Origin: Marinobacterium rhizophilum
Lineage (GTDB): Bacteria; Pseudomonadota; Gammaproteobacteria; Pseudomonadales; Balneatricaceae
Assembly (NCBI RefSeq): GCF_024397915.1
Contig: NZ_CP073347.1
Span: forward strand, 2,852,001 to 2,916,000
Reading direction: 5' to 3'
DNA: 64,000 nt
In this document: positions 7,799-15,327 of the stretch, piece by piece
Layout of the letters: every line of letters begins with the position of its first letter
How positions within the stretch are numbered: the first letter of the stretch is position 1
Position numbers and translations under genes: made by a program
Notes under the pieces: generated by a model
Database searches by the model: none
The model's input: only the letters and a program-made list of their open reading frames with translations
What the model was told of the DNA's origin: nothing

Positions 7799-8704
7799 TT
7801 ATTCGTTGTTGTCGCGTAGAAACCGGCCCAGCTCGGCCAGCCGTGCATCCCGCCGGCGGCTGAGCTCCGGCACCTGCGCAGGCCCTGGCAGGTCCGCCGC
7901 GATGATTTCGGCGGCACGTTCAGTGAATGCCTCTCCCCGTGCCGAGCTGTCACTCAGTCGGGCCATGGTGGGGCCGTAGCGGTCAAGGTAATCCTTCACC
8001 CCACCCGGCGCGTTCAGGTTGATCGTTGCCATCGGCCCCAGCAGCGCCCAGCGCCGCCCCAGCCCGTGGGTGATTGTGTCGTCCAGCCCCCGTGGGGTGA
8101 CGATGCCTTGCTCGATAAGCCGCAGCGATTCGGCCAGCAGCACCGCCTGCAGCCGGTTCAACACAAAGCCGTCGATCTCACGGGAGAGGCGAACAGGCAC
8201 CTGGGCCACGGCGCGCATAAGCACCTCGGCACGTTCCATAACCTCAGGAGCGGTATCAGGGCCTGGGCAGAGTTCAATCACAGGAATTACATGGGGCGGA
8301 TTCACGGGATGCGCCACGATAATGCGTGCGCGCCCCGGCAGGCCTTCGGCAAAATGCGAGGCAAGCAGCGCAGAACTGGATGAGGCGAGGATAGTGTGCG
8401 CCGCCGTCATGCGATCGAGATCGGCATAGATCTGGCGCTTGATTTCCAGCTTTTCCGGGCCGTTTTCCTGCACCCATTCAACGCCGTCAACGGCAGTGGC
8501 CATGTCTGCACAAATCGTCACCTGCGCGAGGGCGGATGCATCTTCGCCACTCAAGCGGCAGGCTTCAGCCAGTTCGTCGAGTGCGCGCGCGCGCACGTTG
8601 GGGTCCAGGTCCCATAACCGCACTTCGCAGCCTGCCCGTGCAAAAACCAATGCCCAGGCCCGGCCGATCAAGCCTGCGCCAATAACTGCAATCTTTCGTG
8701 TCAT
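7799..8704 (-). CDS. 3-hydroxyacid dehydrogenase (CRYL1/HAD-like)
   Basis: NAD-dependent oxidation of a beta-hydroxy acid to a beta-keto acid is the likely role. The N-terminal Rossmann motif IAVIGAGLIGRAWALVF is at residues 5-21. IVAHPVNPPHVIPVIELCP near 132 and GFVLNRLQ near 184 closely resemble lambda-crystallin/L-gulonate 3-dehydrogenase and hydroxyacyl-CoA dehydrogenases. At 301 residues it lacks the thioesterase extension seen in some carnitine dehydrogenases. The start overlaps the GntR gene by four bases and has GGAGGAG upstream. BKACE follows 19 bases later, so this enzyme probably supplies its keto acid. Confidence 0.85.
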   Translation of the reverse strand: MTRKIAVIGAGLIGRAWALVFARAGCEVRLWDLDPNVRARALDELAEACRLSGEDASALAQVTICADMATAVDGVEWVQENGPEKLEIKRQIYADLDRMTAAHTILASSSSALLASHFAEGLPGRARIIVAHPVNPPHVIPVIELCPGPDTAPEVMERAEVLMRAVAQVPVRLSREIDGFVLNRLQAVLLAESLRLIEQGIVTPRGLDDTITHGLGRRWALLGPMATINLNAPGGVKDYLDRYGPTMARLSDSSARGEAFTERAAEIIAADLPGPAQVPELSRRRDARLAELGRFLRDNNE

Positions 8705-9471
8705 TTAGAGCTCCTCCCGCCGCGGCGGCTGTGTTGTTCCTTCTGGGCCTCCCAGTTGCGCAGCGTCTGCCGCAAATCACAGGCGGCCTCGGAGATATCG
8801 CGAATGATGGCCTGCTGCAGCGCATCGCCATCGCTATCGCGCAGCGCCTGCAGGGCAGCGCTATGGGCGTCCATCGACTGGTCGAAATGCATCGGCGACG
8901 CAACGGCGATGTGGATAAGCGGCCCCACCCGCAACCACAAACCCTCGATCTGGCTCATCAAAATCGGCCGGTCTGCCGCGCGATAGATGAGCGAGTGGAA
9001 GCGCCAGTTGTTTTCCAGATACATGTCGACATCACCGCTCTGGGCAGCGAGGTCCATCAGGTTGAAGGCATTGTTGATGACGCGCATCTGGGCCGGCCCG
9101 ATATTCTTGATGGCCTGTACTGCGGCGAAGCCTTCAAGGTTGAGGCGAATATCGCGGATGTCCAGCAATTCCGCATCCGTCAGGATGGGGACGCGCAGAA
9201 CGCGGTTGCCGCCGAATGTCTCGAGTCCGCCATCGCCCTCAAGTCGCCGCAGGGCCTCACGCACGGGGGTGACGCTGGTTTCCAGAACCGCCGCCGCCTT
9301 GCGCAAGCTGATTTCTTCGCCCGGGCGGAAATACCCGCTAATCAGGGCATGACGCAGCGTCGCGTAAACCAGCGATTGCGCGGTCGCACCCTCCTGTAGC
9401 GTCAGTGGGCCCAGCCGGGCCCAGCTGTCGCGCTGGATATCATTCGTCAGAGGCTGATTCGATTCACTCAA
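8701..9471 (-). CDS. GntR-family (FadR subfamily) transcriptional regulator
   Basis: A 256-residue regulator with an N-terminal winged helix (YATLRHALISGYFRPGEEIS, then TSVTPVREALRRLEG at about residues 39-86) and a helical C-terminal effector domain of the FCD type, with RDIRLNLEGFAA and FHSLIYRAADRP. Such proteins usually repress a nearby catabolic operon until its substrate or product binds. The best start is a TTG at 9469-9471; no in-frame start lies further upstream before a stop. It sits divergent to the TRAP genes, and two matching palindromes occur in the shared 189-base gap. Confidence 0.88.
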   Translation of the reverse strand: MSESNQPLTNDIQRDSWARLGPLTLQEGATAQSLVYATLRHALISGYFRPGEEISLRKAAAVLETSVTPVREALRRLEGDGGLETFGGNRVLRVPILTDAELLDIRDIRLNLEGFAAVQAIKNIGPAQMRVINNAFNLMDLAAQSGDVDMYLENNWRFHSLIYRAADRPILMSQIEGLWLRVGPLIHIAVASPMHFDQSMDAHSAALQALRDSDGDALQQAIIRDISEAACDLRQTLRNWEAQKEQHSRRGGRSSK

Positions 9472-9486
9472 AGTGTGATCTCACTT
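9471..9486. promoter_or_regulatory. Candidate GntR operator 1
   Basis: AAGTGTGATCTCACTT is a near-perfect 16-base palindrome touching the TTG start of the GntR gene. It shares its first ten bases with a second site in front of dctP. Autoregulation is inferred from its position. Confidence 0.55.
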
Positions 9487-9556
9487 AAACGTTGTTTTTA
9501 GAAAGACTGCCGTATCAGGCAACAAAAAGTCAACAAAAACGCGACAACAAAGAATC

Positions 9557-9586
9557 TTGACGGTTCAAAAAATGCCAATGTATAGT
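9557..9586 (+). promoter_or_regulatory. Sigma-70 promoter for the TRAP operon
   Basis: TTGACG at 9557-9562 and TATAGT at 9581-9586 are separated by 18 bases, about 75 bases before dctP. The second GntR site begins directly after the -10 element, so a bound regulator would cover the start point. Confidence 0.6.
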
Positions 9587-9602
9587 AAGTGTGATCACGG
9601 TT
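9587..9602. promoter_or_regulatory. Candidate GntR operator 2
   Basis: AAGTGTGATCACGGTT shares AAGTGTGATC with operator 1 and contains the perfect palindrome GTGATCAC. It lies immediately downstream of the -10 element, a classic repressor position. Confidence 0.55.
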
Positions 9603-9660
9603 AGTGATTAATTGGCTGCTACAGACAGCCTGGAAATGAATCTTCAAAGGAAAAATAAAA

Positions 9661-10638
9661 ATGCGGAAATTTGCCTTTGCCGCCGCGGCTGCGATCTGTT
9701 TCACGGCCGGCGCCGCCGCCGCGCAGGAAACCCAGGTCCTTGATGTCAGCCTGGCCCTGGGGCCCGACTCGCATCATGCGATCGGCGCTCTGAAGTTCGG
9801 AGAGGAGCTGGATCGCCTGTCTGGCGGGCGTCTTACGATCCGGCCCCATTACGACAATGCCCTGGGCGGCGAACGCGAAGTCGTTGAAGGAATAGGCTTC
9901 GGCCTGATCGACATGGGGGTTACCTCGACCGGACCCATGGGCGGCTTCGTCGATGATTTCATGCTGTTCGATTTACCCTATGTCTTTACCAGCGTTGAAC
10001 AAGCCTACGGCTTTCTGGATGGGCCATATGGCGACGGGCTGGTGCAGAAACTGGAAGAACAGGCCGGTGTCAAGATCCTCGGCTGGATGGAAAACGGTTT
10101 TCGCCACAACACCAACAACGTTCGAACGCTGAATACACCCGACGACCTGGAAGGTATCCGGCACCGCACACAGGAAAGCCGTGTGCAGGTCGATACCTGG
10201 AGCGCACTGGGGGCCAATGCCTCGCCCATGGCCTGGACCGAGGTCTTCACGGCGCTTCAGCAGGGCGTGATGGACAGCCAGGAAAACCCGATCGCGACGA
10301 TCTATGACGTCAAGTTCTACGAGGTACAGAAATACCTGAACCTCACCGGGCATGTGTATTCGCCGGCGCCCTTCATGATGGGGGCGCAGCTGTTCAACTC
10401 CCTGTCGGAGGAGGATCAGGCGATCGTGCTGGAAGCGGCCAAGATCGCCGTGCCAGTGCAGCGTGAAGCATCACAGCGCATGGAGCAGGAACTGATCACC
10501 AAGCTGGAAGAACAGGGGATGGTCGTCACACAGCCCGATATCGCACTTTTCCAGCAGCGTGTTCAACCTGTGATCGAGCAGTGGAAAGAGACGGTTGGCG
10601 TCGAGCTGGTGGATGCCGCAATCAACTTCCAGCCTTGA
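9661..10638 (+). CDS. dctP: TRAP transporter substrate-binding protein DctP
   Basis: Periplasmic binding protein (325 residues) that hands a carboxylate-type substrate to the DctQM membrane pair. A signal peptide is clear: MRKF followed by an alanine-rich core, with likely cleavage after AAAA near residue 21. The body has family signatures such as GERE-VEGIGFGLIDMG, and PDDLEGIRHRTQESR near 160, where the arginine normally pairs with the ligand carboxylate. AAAGGAA precedes the ATG. A strong hairpin follows the gene. The ligand is unknown, but the catabolic genes around it suggest a hydroxy acid. Confidence 0.92.
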   Translation: MRKFAFAAAAAICFTAGAAAAQETQVLDVSLALGPDSHHAIGALKFGEELDRLSGGRLTIRPHYDNALGGEREVVEGIGFGLIDMGVTSTGPMGGFVDDFMLFDLPYVFTSVEQAYGFLDGPYGDGLVQKLEEQAGVKILGWMENGFRHNTNNVRTLNTPDDLEGIRHRTQESRVQVDTWSALGANASPMAWTEVFTALQQGVMDSQENPIATIYDVKFYEVQKYLNLTGHVYSPAPFMMGAQLFNSLSEEDQAIVLEAAKIAVPVQREASQRMEQELITKLEEQGMVVTQPDIALFQQRVQPVIEQWKETVGVELVDAAINFQP

Positions 10639-10654
10639 TCGCACCCCCGCTGAC

Positions 10655-10681
10655 GCGGGCCCGGCAGGTCGCCGGGCCCGC
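10655..10681 (+). repeat. Intercistronic hairpin between dctP and dctQ
   Basis: GCGGGCCCGGC and its exact complement GCCGGGCCCGC flank a five-base loop. It has no T-tract and lies 28 bases before dctQ. Such hairpins typically protect the 3' end of binding-protein mRNA so it accumulates above the membrane subunits; that function is inferred. Confidence 0.65.
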
Positions 10682-10708
10682 CCTTTCCAGACACTTCAGG
10701 AGGTTTCC

Positions 10709-11200
10709 ATGCAAGTGGTTTTGCGCAAGCTGATACGGGGTGTGGATCGCATCAACTGGCTGTGCGGATGGTTGCTGGCCGCTCTGCTGCTGGTGATGAC
10801 CGTGTTAATCAGCTGGCAGGTGTTCGCACGCTATGTGATGGGCGATTCACTGACCTTTTCCGAGGAGGTCGCCCGCTTTTCGATGGTCTGGCTGACGATG
10901 CTCGGGGCGGCCTATGCCTACCGCCACGGCTCGCTGATCGCGGTCGATATGCTGGCCGGGGTTGCGGGTGGCCGATTTGCGCCGGGGCTGCGCCTGGTCA
11001 TTGCGGTGGTGTCCTGCATCTTCGCCTGGGTGCTGCTGACAGAGGGGCTCAGCATAACGGACCGTGTTGCCGCGCAGACCGCGCCCAGCATACGGGTATC
11101 GATGGCCTGGCTCTATGCCTCAGTGCCTGCGGGCGCGGCGATGATTCTCATCAACGCTTTCGCCATCATCGCTGAAAGCTTTACCGCAAAAAAGGATTAG
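10709..11200 (+). CDS. dctQ: TRAP transporter small membrane subunit DctQ
   Basis: A 163-residue protein with four hydrophobic helices: about residues 15-37 (LCGWLLAALLLVMTVLISW), 45-70, 88-107 and 130-150. FSEEVARFSMVWLTMLGAA is the usual DctQ signature. It forms the transporter membrane complex with DctM and uses a sodium gradient. The ATG at 10709 follows CAGGAGG at 10698-10704; the longer frame starting inside dctP lacks support. dctM begins four bases after the stop. Confidence 0.9.
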   Translation: MQVVLRKLIRGVDRINWLCGWLLAALLLVMTVLISWQVFARYVMGDSLTFSEEVARFSMVWLTMLGAAYAYRHGSLIAVDMLAGVAGGRFAPGLRLVIAVVSCIFAWVLLTEGLSITDRVAAQTAPSIRVSMAWLYASVPAGAAMILINAFAIIAESFTAKKD

Positions 11201-11203
11201 CTC

Positions 11204-12472
11204 ATGGCTGCTCTGCTTTTTGGCTCACTACTGCTGTTCCTGGTGGTCGGCGTACCCGTGACCTTCGCACTGGGACTTGCCGCGATTGCCACCATTTGGC
11301 TAGGCGATATCATGCCGCTGCTGATTGTCCCGCAAGAGATGATCCGCTCAATCAATTCATTCCCGTTACTGGCCATCCCGTTTTTCATCCTCGCAGGCGA
11401 TCTGATGCAGCGCGGTGGCATCTCGCACAGGCTGGTTGAATTTTCGCGCACGCTGGTAGGCGGCATGAACGGCGGACTGGCCATGGTGGCCATCGTGACG
11501 TCGGCGTTCTTCGCTGCTATCTCGGGATCAGGCGCTGCGACCACTGCGGCGGTCGGGGCCATATTGATCCCGGCGATGATTACCCAGGGGTACAGTGCCT
11601 CCTATGCCACGGCCAACCAGGCTGCATCCGGCGCACTGGGGGTCATTATTCCACCGAGCATTCCGCTGATCCTCTATGCCATCGCGGCCAACCAGTCCGT
11701 GGGCGACATGTTCGCGGCGGGCTTCCTGCCTGGATTTGTCGTTGTCGGATCGCTGATGCTCTATGCCTATTTCCATGCCCTGAAACATCCCGCGACCCGT
11801 GACGAGCCTGCCAGCCTTGGCGAGATTTTTCGGGCGGGCCGCAAGGCCATCCTAGCCTTGCTGATGCCCGCGCTGATTCTCGGCGGTATCTATGGCGGTA
11901 TCGTCACACCGACGGAAGCCGCGGTTATTGCCGTGGTCTATTCGTTTATTGTCGGTGCCATCATCTATCGAGAACTCTCGCTGCGCGATGTCCCGGACAT
12001 TCTGCGAAGATCGGCCGTCACCTCCGCGGTGGTCGTCAGCATCATTGCCACCGCCGGGCTCTACGGGCGCATCATCCTGTCGCTGGAGATCCCCACGCTC
12101 ATCTCCGAACTGGTGGTCGGCTTTATCGACAGCCCATGGATGTTTGTCATCCTGGTGAACGTCTTGCTGCTCTTTGTCGGCATGTTCCTGGAAGCGGCCG
12201 CCGCCATCCTGATATTCACCCCGATCCTGTTACCGATCGCGCTGAATTTCGGCATTAACCCGGTCCACTTCGGCATCATCATGGTAGTGAATCTCGCGAT
12301 GGGAATGTTCACGCCGCCGGTAGGGCTGAACCTGTTTATCGCCTCGCAGATATCACGCATCTCGATCGCGCACCTGTCCCGCGCAATCCTGCCTTTCGTC
12401 GCGCTTATGCTTGCGGTGCTGATGATCATCAGTTTCGTCCCCTGGCTGTCTCTGTCGCTGCTGGGTGATTAA
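11204..12472 (+). CDS. dctM: TRAP transporter large membrane subunit DctM
   Basis: The 422-residue permease component, with about twelve hydrophobic segments. Hallmarks are FPLLAIPFFILAGDLMQRGG near residue 51, GSGAATTAAVG near 108, IIPPSIPLILYA near 149, and GMFTPPVGLNLF near 367. It forms the ion-coupled channel with DctQ and accepts ligand from DctP. Stop codon and downstream bases align without gaps to a remnant at 13400-13483, suggesting a past duplication of this operon end. Confidence 0.94.
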   Translation: MAALLFGSLLLFLVVGVPVTFALGLAAIATIWLGDIMPLLIVPQEMIRSINSFPLLAIPFFILAGDLMQRGGISHRLVEFSRTLVGGMNGGLAMVAIVTSAFFAAISGSGAATTAAVGAILIPAMITQGYSASYATANQAASGALGVIIPPSIPLILYAIAANQSVGDMFAAGFLPGFVVVGSLMLYAYFHALKHPATRDEPASLGEIFRAGRKAILALLMPALILGGIYGGIVTPTEAAVIAVVYSFIVGAIIYRELSLRDVPDILRRSAVTSAVVVSIIATAGLYGRIILSLEIPTLISELVVGFIDSPWMFVILVNVLLLFVGMFLEAAAAILIFTPILLPIALNFGINPVHFGIIMVVNLAMGMFTPPVGLNLFIASQISRISIAHLSRAILPFVALMLAVLMIISFVPWLSLSLLGD

Positions 12473-12526
12473 TACGGTCGGTGCTGGCGACCCCGGCCCA
12501 TGATTCATACTCACCAGGAGATTCAG

Positions 12527-13294
12527 ATGATGCTGCAACAAATGTTTTCTCTGCAGGGCCGCACTGCGCTTGTCAGCGGTGCTTCCAGGGGGCTGGGGCG
12601 CGCTATTGCCATCGGGCTTTGCGGTGCAGGTGCCAGGGTGATCCTTTGCGGGCGGGACCGGGCCGCGCTGGAGCAGACCCAGGCGCTATTGCCTGACCCA
12701 GGCCGGAGCATGGTTGAGCCGTTCGATGTCACCCACGAGGCCGCCGTCGCACAGATGGCTGAACGGATGCGGGCAGCGGGCTGGGCACCGGATATCGTGA
12801 TCAACAACGCAGGAACCATCGACCGTGCGGCGCTGGATGAGATCAATACTGCACAGTTCGAGGCGGTGCTGCGCACCAATGTGACCGCAGCGATGTTACT
12901 GGCGCGGACGTTCGCGCCCGAACTGCGGGCATCTCCACAGGGGAGAGTGGTTAATGTGGCCTCGATTTTGGGGCTGATGGGCAAGCCTTGTGCCGCGTCC
13001 TACATCGCCAGCAAGCACGCGCTTATAGGCCTGACGCGGGCCCTGTCGGCGGAGCTTGGGGACTCGGGAGCAACAGTCAATGCGCTCTGCCCTGGATATA
13101 CGCGTACCGAGATCAATACGGTACTGCAAAATGATCCGGCGTTTGATCAGGAGGTGATAAGCAAGACAGCGCTCGGGCGCTGGGGAGAAACACAGGACAT
13201 GGTTGGGCCGGTCAATTTTCTGTGTTCACCGTCGGCCAGCTATATGACGGGACAGTTACTGGTCGTGGACGGCGGCATGACAGCGACGCTGTAG
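12527..13294 (+). CDS. Short-chain dehydrogenase/reductase (gluconate 5-DH-like)
   Basis: A 255-residue classical SDR, an NAD(P)-dependent alcohol or hydroxyacid oxidoreductase. It shows the cofactor motif SGASRGLGRA near residue 17, NNAG near 93, the catalytic serine in NVASI near 142, and YIASK near 159. The overall pattern is like gluconate 5-dehydrogenase or 3-oxoacyl-ACP reductase, so the substrate cannot be named. AGGAG at 12516-12520 selects the ATG at 12527 rather than the ATG at 12500. It follows dctM by 54 bases and is probably co-transcribed. Confidence 0.87.
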   Translation: MMLQQMFSLQGRTALVSGASRGLGRAIAIGLCGAGARVILCGRDRAALEQTQALLPDPGRSMVEPFDVTHEAAVAQMAERMRAAGWAPDIVINNAGTIDRAALDEINTAQFEAVLRTNVTAAMLLARTFAPELRASPQGRVVNVASILGLMGKPCAASYIASKHALIGLTRALSAELGDSGATVNALCPGYTRTEINTVLQNDPAFDQEVISKTALGRWGETQDMVGPVNFLCSPSASYMTGQLLVVDGGMTATL

Positions 13295-13390
13295 TTACGG
13301 GCTCCACGCACAACCTGCTGCGCGACTCATAGGCTGCGTTGCGCGGTGCTCGGCATCCTCATATATACCCGGTATGACGGCGACGTTGTC

Positions 13391-13483
13391 GTTACGTTGC
13401 TGCCTTTTGCCACACCCAGGTGTGTGGTGCGGGTCATCAGCAGTTTTCTCCACTGGCTGTTGCTAACGCTGGTGGGTCATTAA
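13391..13483 (+). pseudogene. Remnant of a second dctM 3' end
   Basis: Read from 13400, the frame gives LPFATPRCVVRV and ends ...WLLLTLVGH before TAA at 13481. The last 27 residues align gaplessly with the DctM C-terminus (about 12 identical) and the stops coincide. Similarity continues about 22 bases past the stop, with roughly 15 matching bases. It therefore looks like the tail of a lost TRAP permease gene in front of the second SDR. Confidence 0.6.
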
Positions 13484-13531
13484 TAGGGGCGGCAGTTCCG
13501 ACCCCAGTCTCTGAAACAAGGAATACTTTGC

Positions 13532-14299
13532 ATGGATCTGTCCCTTGAAGGTGCCCGCATCATTATCACAGCCGGTGCAGGCGGCATCGGGCGCGCGATT
13601 GTCGATGGCTTTCGCGAGGCCGGCGCACAAGTCGCCACCTGCGACATTGATGAAGCCGCCCTCGCCACGCTGCCCGACGATGTCTTTTGGCAAAAGGTCG
13701 ATGTCGCCGATAGCGCTGCCCTGACGCAGTTCATCGATGCGGCGGTGGAGCGGCTTGGCGGGCTCGATTGCCTGGTCAACAACGCCGGCATTGCCGGGCC
13801 GACCGGGCGGATCGAGGACCTGGAGGTCGGGGTGATCGAGCAATGCCTGTCGATCTGCCTAACCAGCCAGTTCGTGACCATCGGCCGTGCCGTGCCGCAT
13901 CTGCGACAGAGCCAGAATCCGTCGATCGTGAACATTTCTTCGCTGGCGGGCCGACTGGGCTTCAAGCTGCGCAGCCCCTATGCGGCGGCCAAATGGGGCG
14001 TGATCGGCCTGACCAAGTCCATGGCCATTGAGCTGGGGCCGGACAGGATCCGCGTTAATGCCGTTCTGCCCGGCATAGTGGCCGGTGATCGCCAGCGCAG
14101 AGTACTGGAAGCGCGGGCGCAGGCCAGGGGTACCAGTTTCGATGCGGCGGAGCGCGAAGCCTTTTCGTTCACCTCGATCCAGGACTATGTCACGCCGCAG
14201 CAGATTGCCGATCAGGTTATTTTCCTGGCCAGCCCCCGCAGCAAGACCCTGTCGGGGCAGTCGATTTCAGTCTGCGGCGATACCGGCATGCTTGGCTGA
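13532..14299 (+). CDS. Short-chain dehydrogenase/reductase
   Basis: A second 255-residue SDR, only distantly similar to the one at 12527. The cofactor loop is ITAGAGGIGRAI near residue 12, and a following aspartate (CDIDE) suggests NAD rather than NADP. NNAG is near 87, the catalytic serine in NISSLAGR near 137, and YAAAKWG near 152. Insertions after VLPGIVAGDRQRRVLEARA are shared by a group of SDRs found in catabolic operons. AAGGAA lies upstream of the ATG. It closes the plus-strand operon; a hairpin terminator follows at 14488. Confidence 0.87.
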   Translation: MDLSLEGARIIITAGAGGIGRAIVDGFREAGAQVATCDIDEAALATLPDDVFWQKVDVADSAALTQFIDAAVERLGGLDCLVNNAGIAGPTGRIEDLEVGVIEQCLSICLTSQFVTIGRAVPHLRQSQNPSIVNISSLAGRLGFKLRSPYAAAKWGVIGLTKSMAIELGPDRIRVNAVLPGIVAGDRQRRVLEARAQARGTSFDAAEREAFSFTSIQDYVTPQQIADQVIFLASPRSKTLSGQSISVCGDTGMLG

Positions 14300-14487
14300 C
14301 CGGCTGTGCCTTGAATCCGGCCATGCCAGGGTGACAGATACTGGACGGCCCGGAAACAATGGCCAGGGCTATGACGAGAGATGGCCCGCTACACCCGTTA
14401 AGCAGAGTGTGCAGAGCCACATGGTTAACAAACTGCACACTGAATATTTTGAGGGCCTTTTCGAGCACTCATGCGTGGCAATCCCAC

Positions 14488-14517
14488 TTGAGGCAGGTAA
14501 CCCCTGCCTCCTTTTTA
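14488..14517 (+). terminator. Rho-independent terminator of the TRAP/SDR operon
   Basis: GAGGCAGG and CCCTGCCTC form a stem around a short loop and are followed by a T-run (14512-14516). It lies about 190 bases after the second SDR gene. Confidence 0.7.
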
Positions 14518-14586
14518 AGCTCATCGTACCTGTTATCTGCATTCCCGCAGCATCCAGCGCAGCACTGCGTCTATGGCTTGAAGGAC

Positions 14587-15246
14587 TTAATCCTTCAACC
14601 CGATTCCCTTCAAAATAACATGGGTCAGAAAATCCCCCGCCCGGGTAAAGTCATCAGCCTCCAAGGTCTCCTTGCCTAGCGACAACTCAATCTGGGCCGA
14701 GAAATCGGCATAGGTCTGGGTGGACGCCCAGATGGTAAAGAACAGGTGCTCCGGCTCGATGGGATCAATGACGCCATCGCGAATCCAGCCCCGTACCAGG
14801 ACGATATCGGCCTCCAGCTGGGGCAGCAGGCGCTGGCGCAGGTATTCCTTCAGGTGCGGCGCGCCGTTGATGATCTCGTTGGCGAAGACCTTGGACCCGT
14901 TGGGGTGGGTGCGGGATATTTCGAACTTGCCGCGAATGTAGTTTTCCAGCATGGCGGCGGGATCTTCGCCGGCCTGCTCCAGCAATGTCATTTTCTCGAG
15001 CCAGAGATCCAGGATATTCTTCAAAACCCGGTGATACAGAATTTCCTTGGACGAGAAATAGTACAGCATGTTCTGCTTCGACATGCCGGCCTGCTCGGCG
15101 ATGGTTTCGAGCGAGGCGCCGTTATACCCAAACTGTGCAAACACGTCTTCGGCCGCCGCCAGGATACGGGTTTCGTGGGCTTCGCGGATGCGCGAACGCC
15201 GCTTGGGTTTGATTTCGTCTTGCGTCTGGATGCTATTCCCTGTCAT
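14587..15246 (-). CDS. TetR-family regulator (RutR-like)
   Basis: An approximately 219-residue repressor. The N-terminal helix-turn-helix reads RILAAAEDVFAQFGYNGASL then AGMSKQNMLYYFSSKE, closely matching RutR-type proteins, and a C-terminal domain with FANEIINGAPHL and FTIWASTQTYADF is the RutR/YcdC effector domain. RutR binds pyrimidines in E. coli; the ligand here is unknown. Start is uncertain: ATG at 15246 or TTG at 15273. It lies convergent to the TRAP/SDR operon and may or may not regulate it. Confidence 0.85.
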   Translation of the reverse strand: MTGNSIQTQDEIKPKRRSRIREAHETRILAAAEDVFAQFGYNGASLETIAEQAGMSKQNMLYYFSSKEILYHRVLKNILDLWLEKMTLLEQAGEDPAAMLENYIRGKFEISRTHPNGSKVFANEIINGAPHLKEYLRQRLLPQLEADIVLVRGWIRDGVIDPIEPEHLFFTIWASTQTYADFSAQIELSLGKETLEADDFTRAGDFLTHVILKGIGLKD

Positions 15247-15327
15247 TCGCTCTGTTCCACTGCTGTTGCTCAAAAGCCTGCGGGAATTTTACCACATGGT
15301 CCAACCAGCTGCTGAGCCACTGCACTC

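Noticed and set aside
7799..8704. L-carnitine dehydrogenase with BKACE as dehydrocarnitine cleavage enzyme
   Set aside because: The thioesterase fusion and cdh partner genes are absent and the motifs are closer to CRYL1/gulonate dehydrogenase. Kept only as a related precedent.
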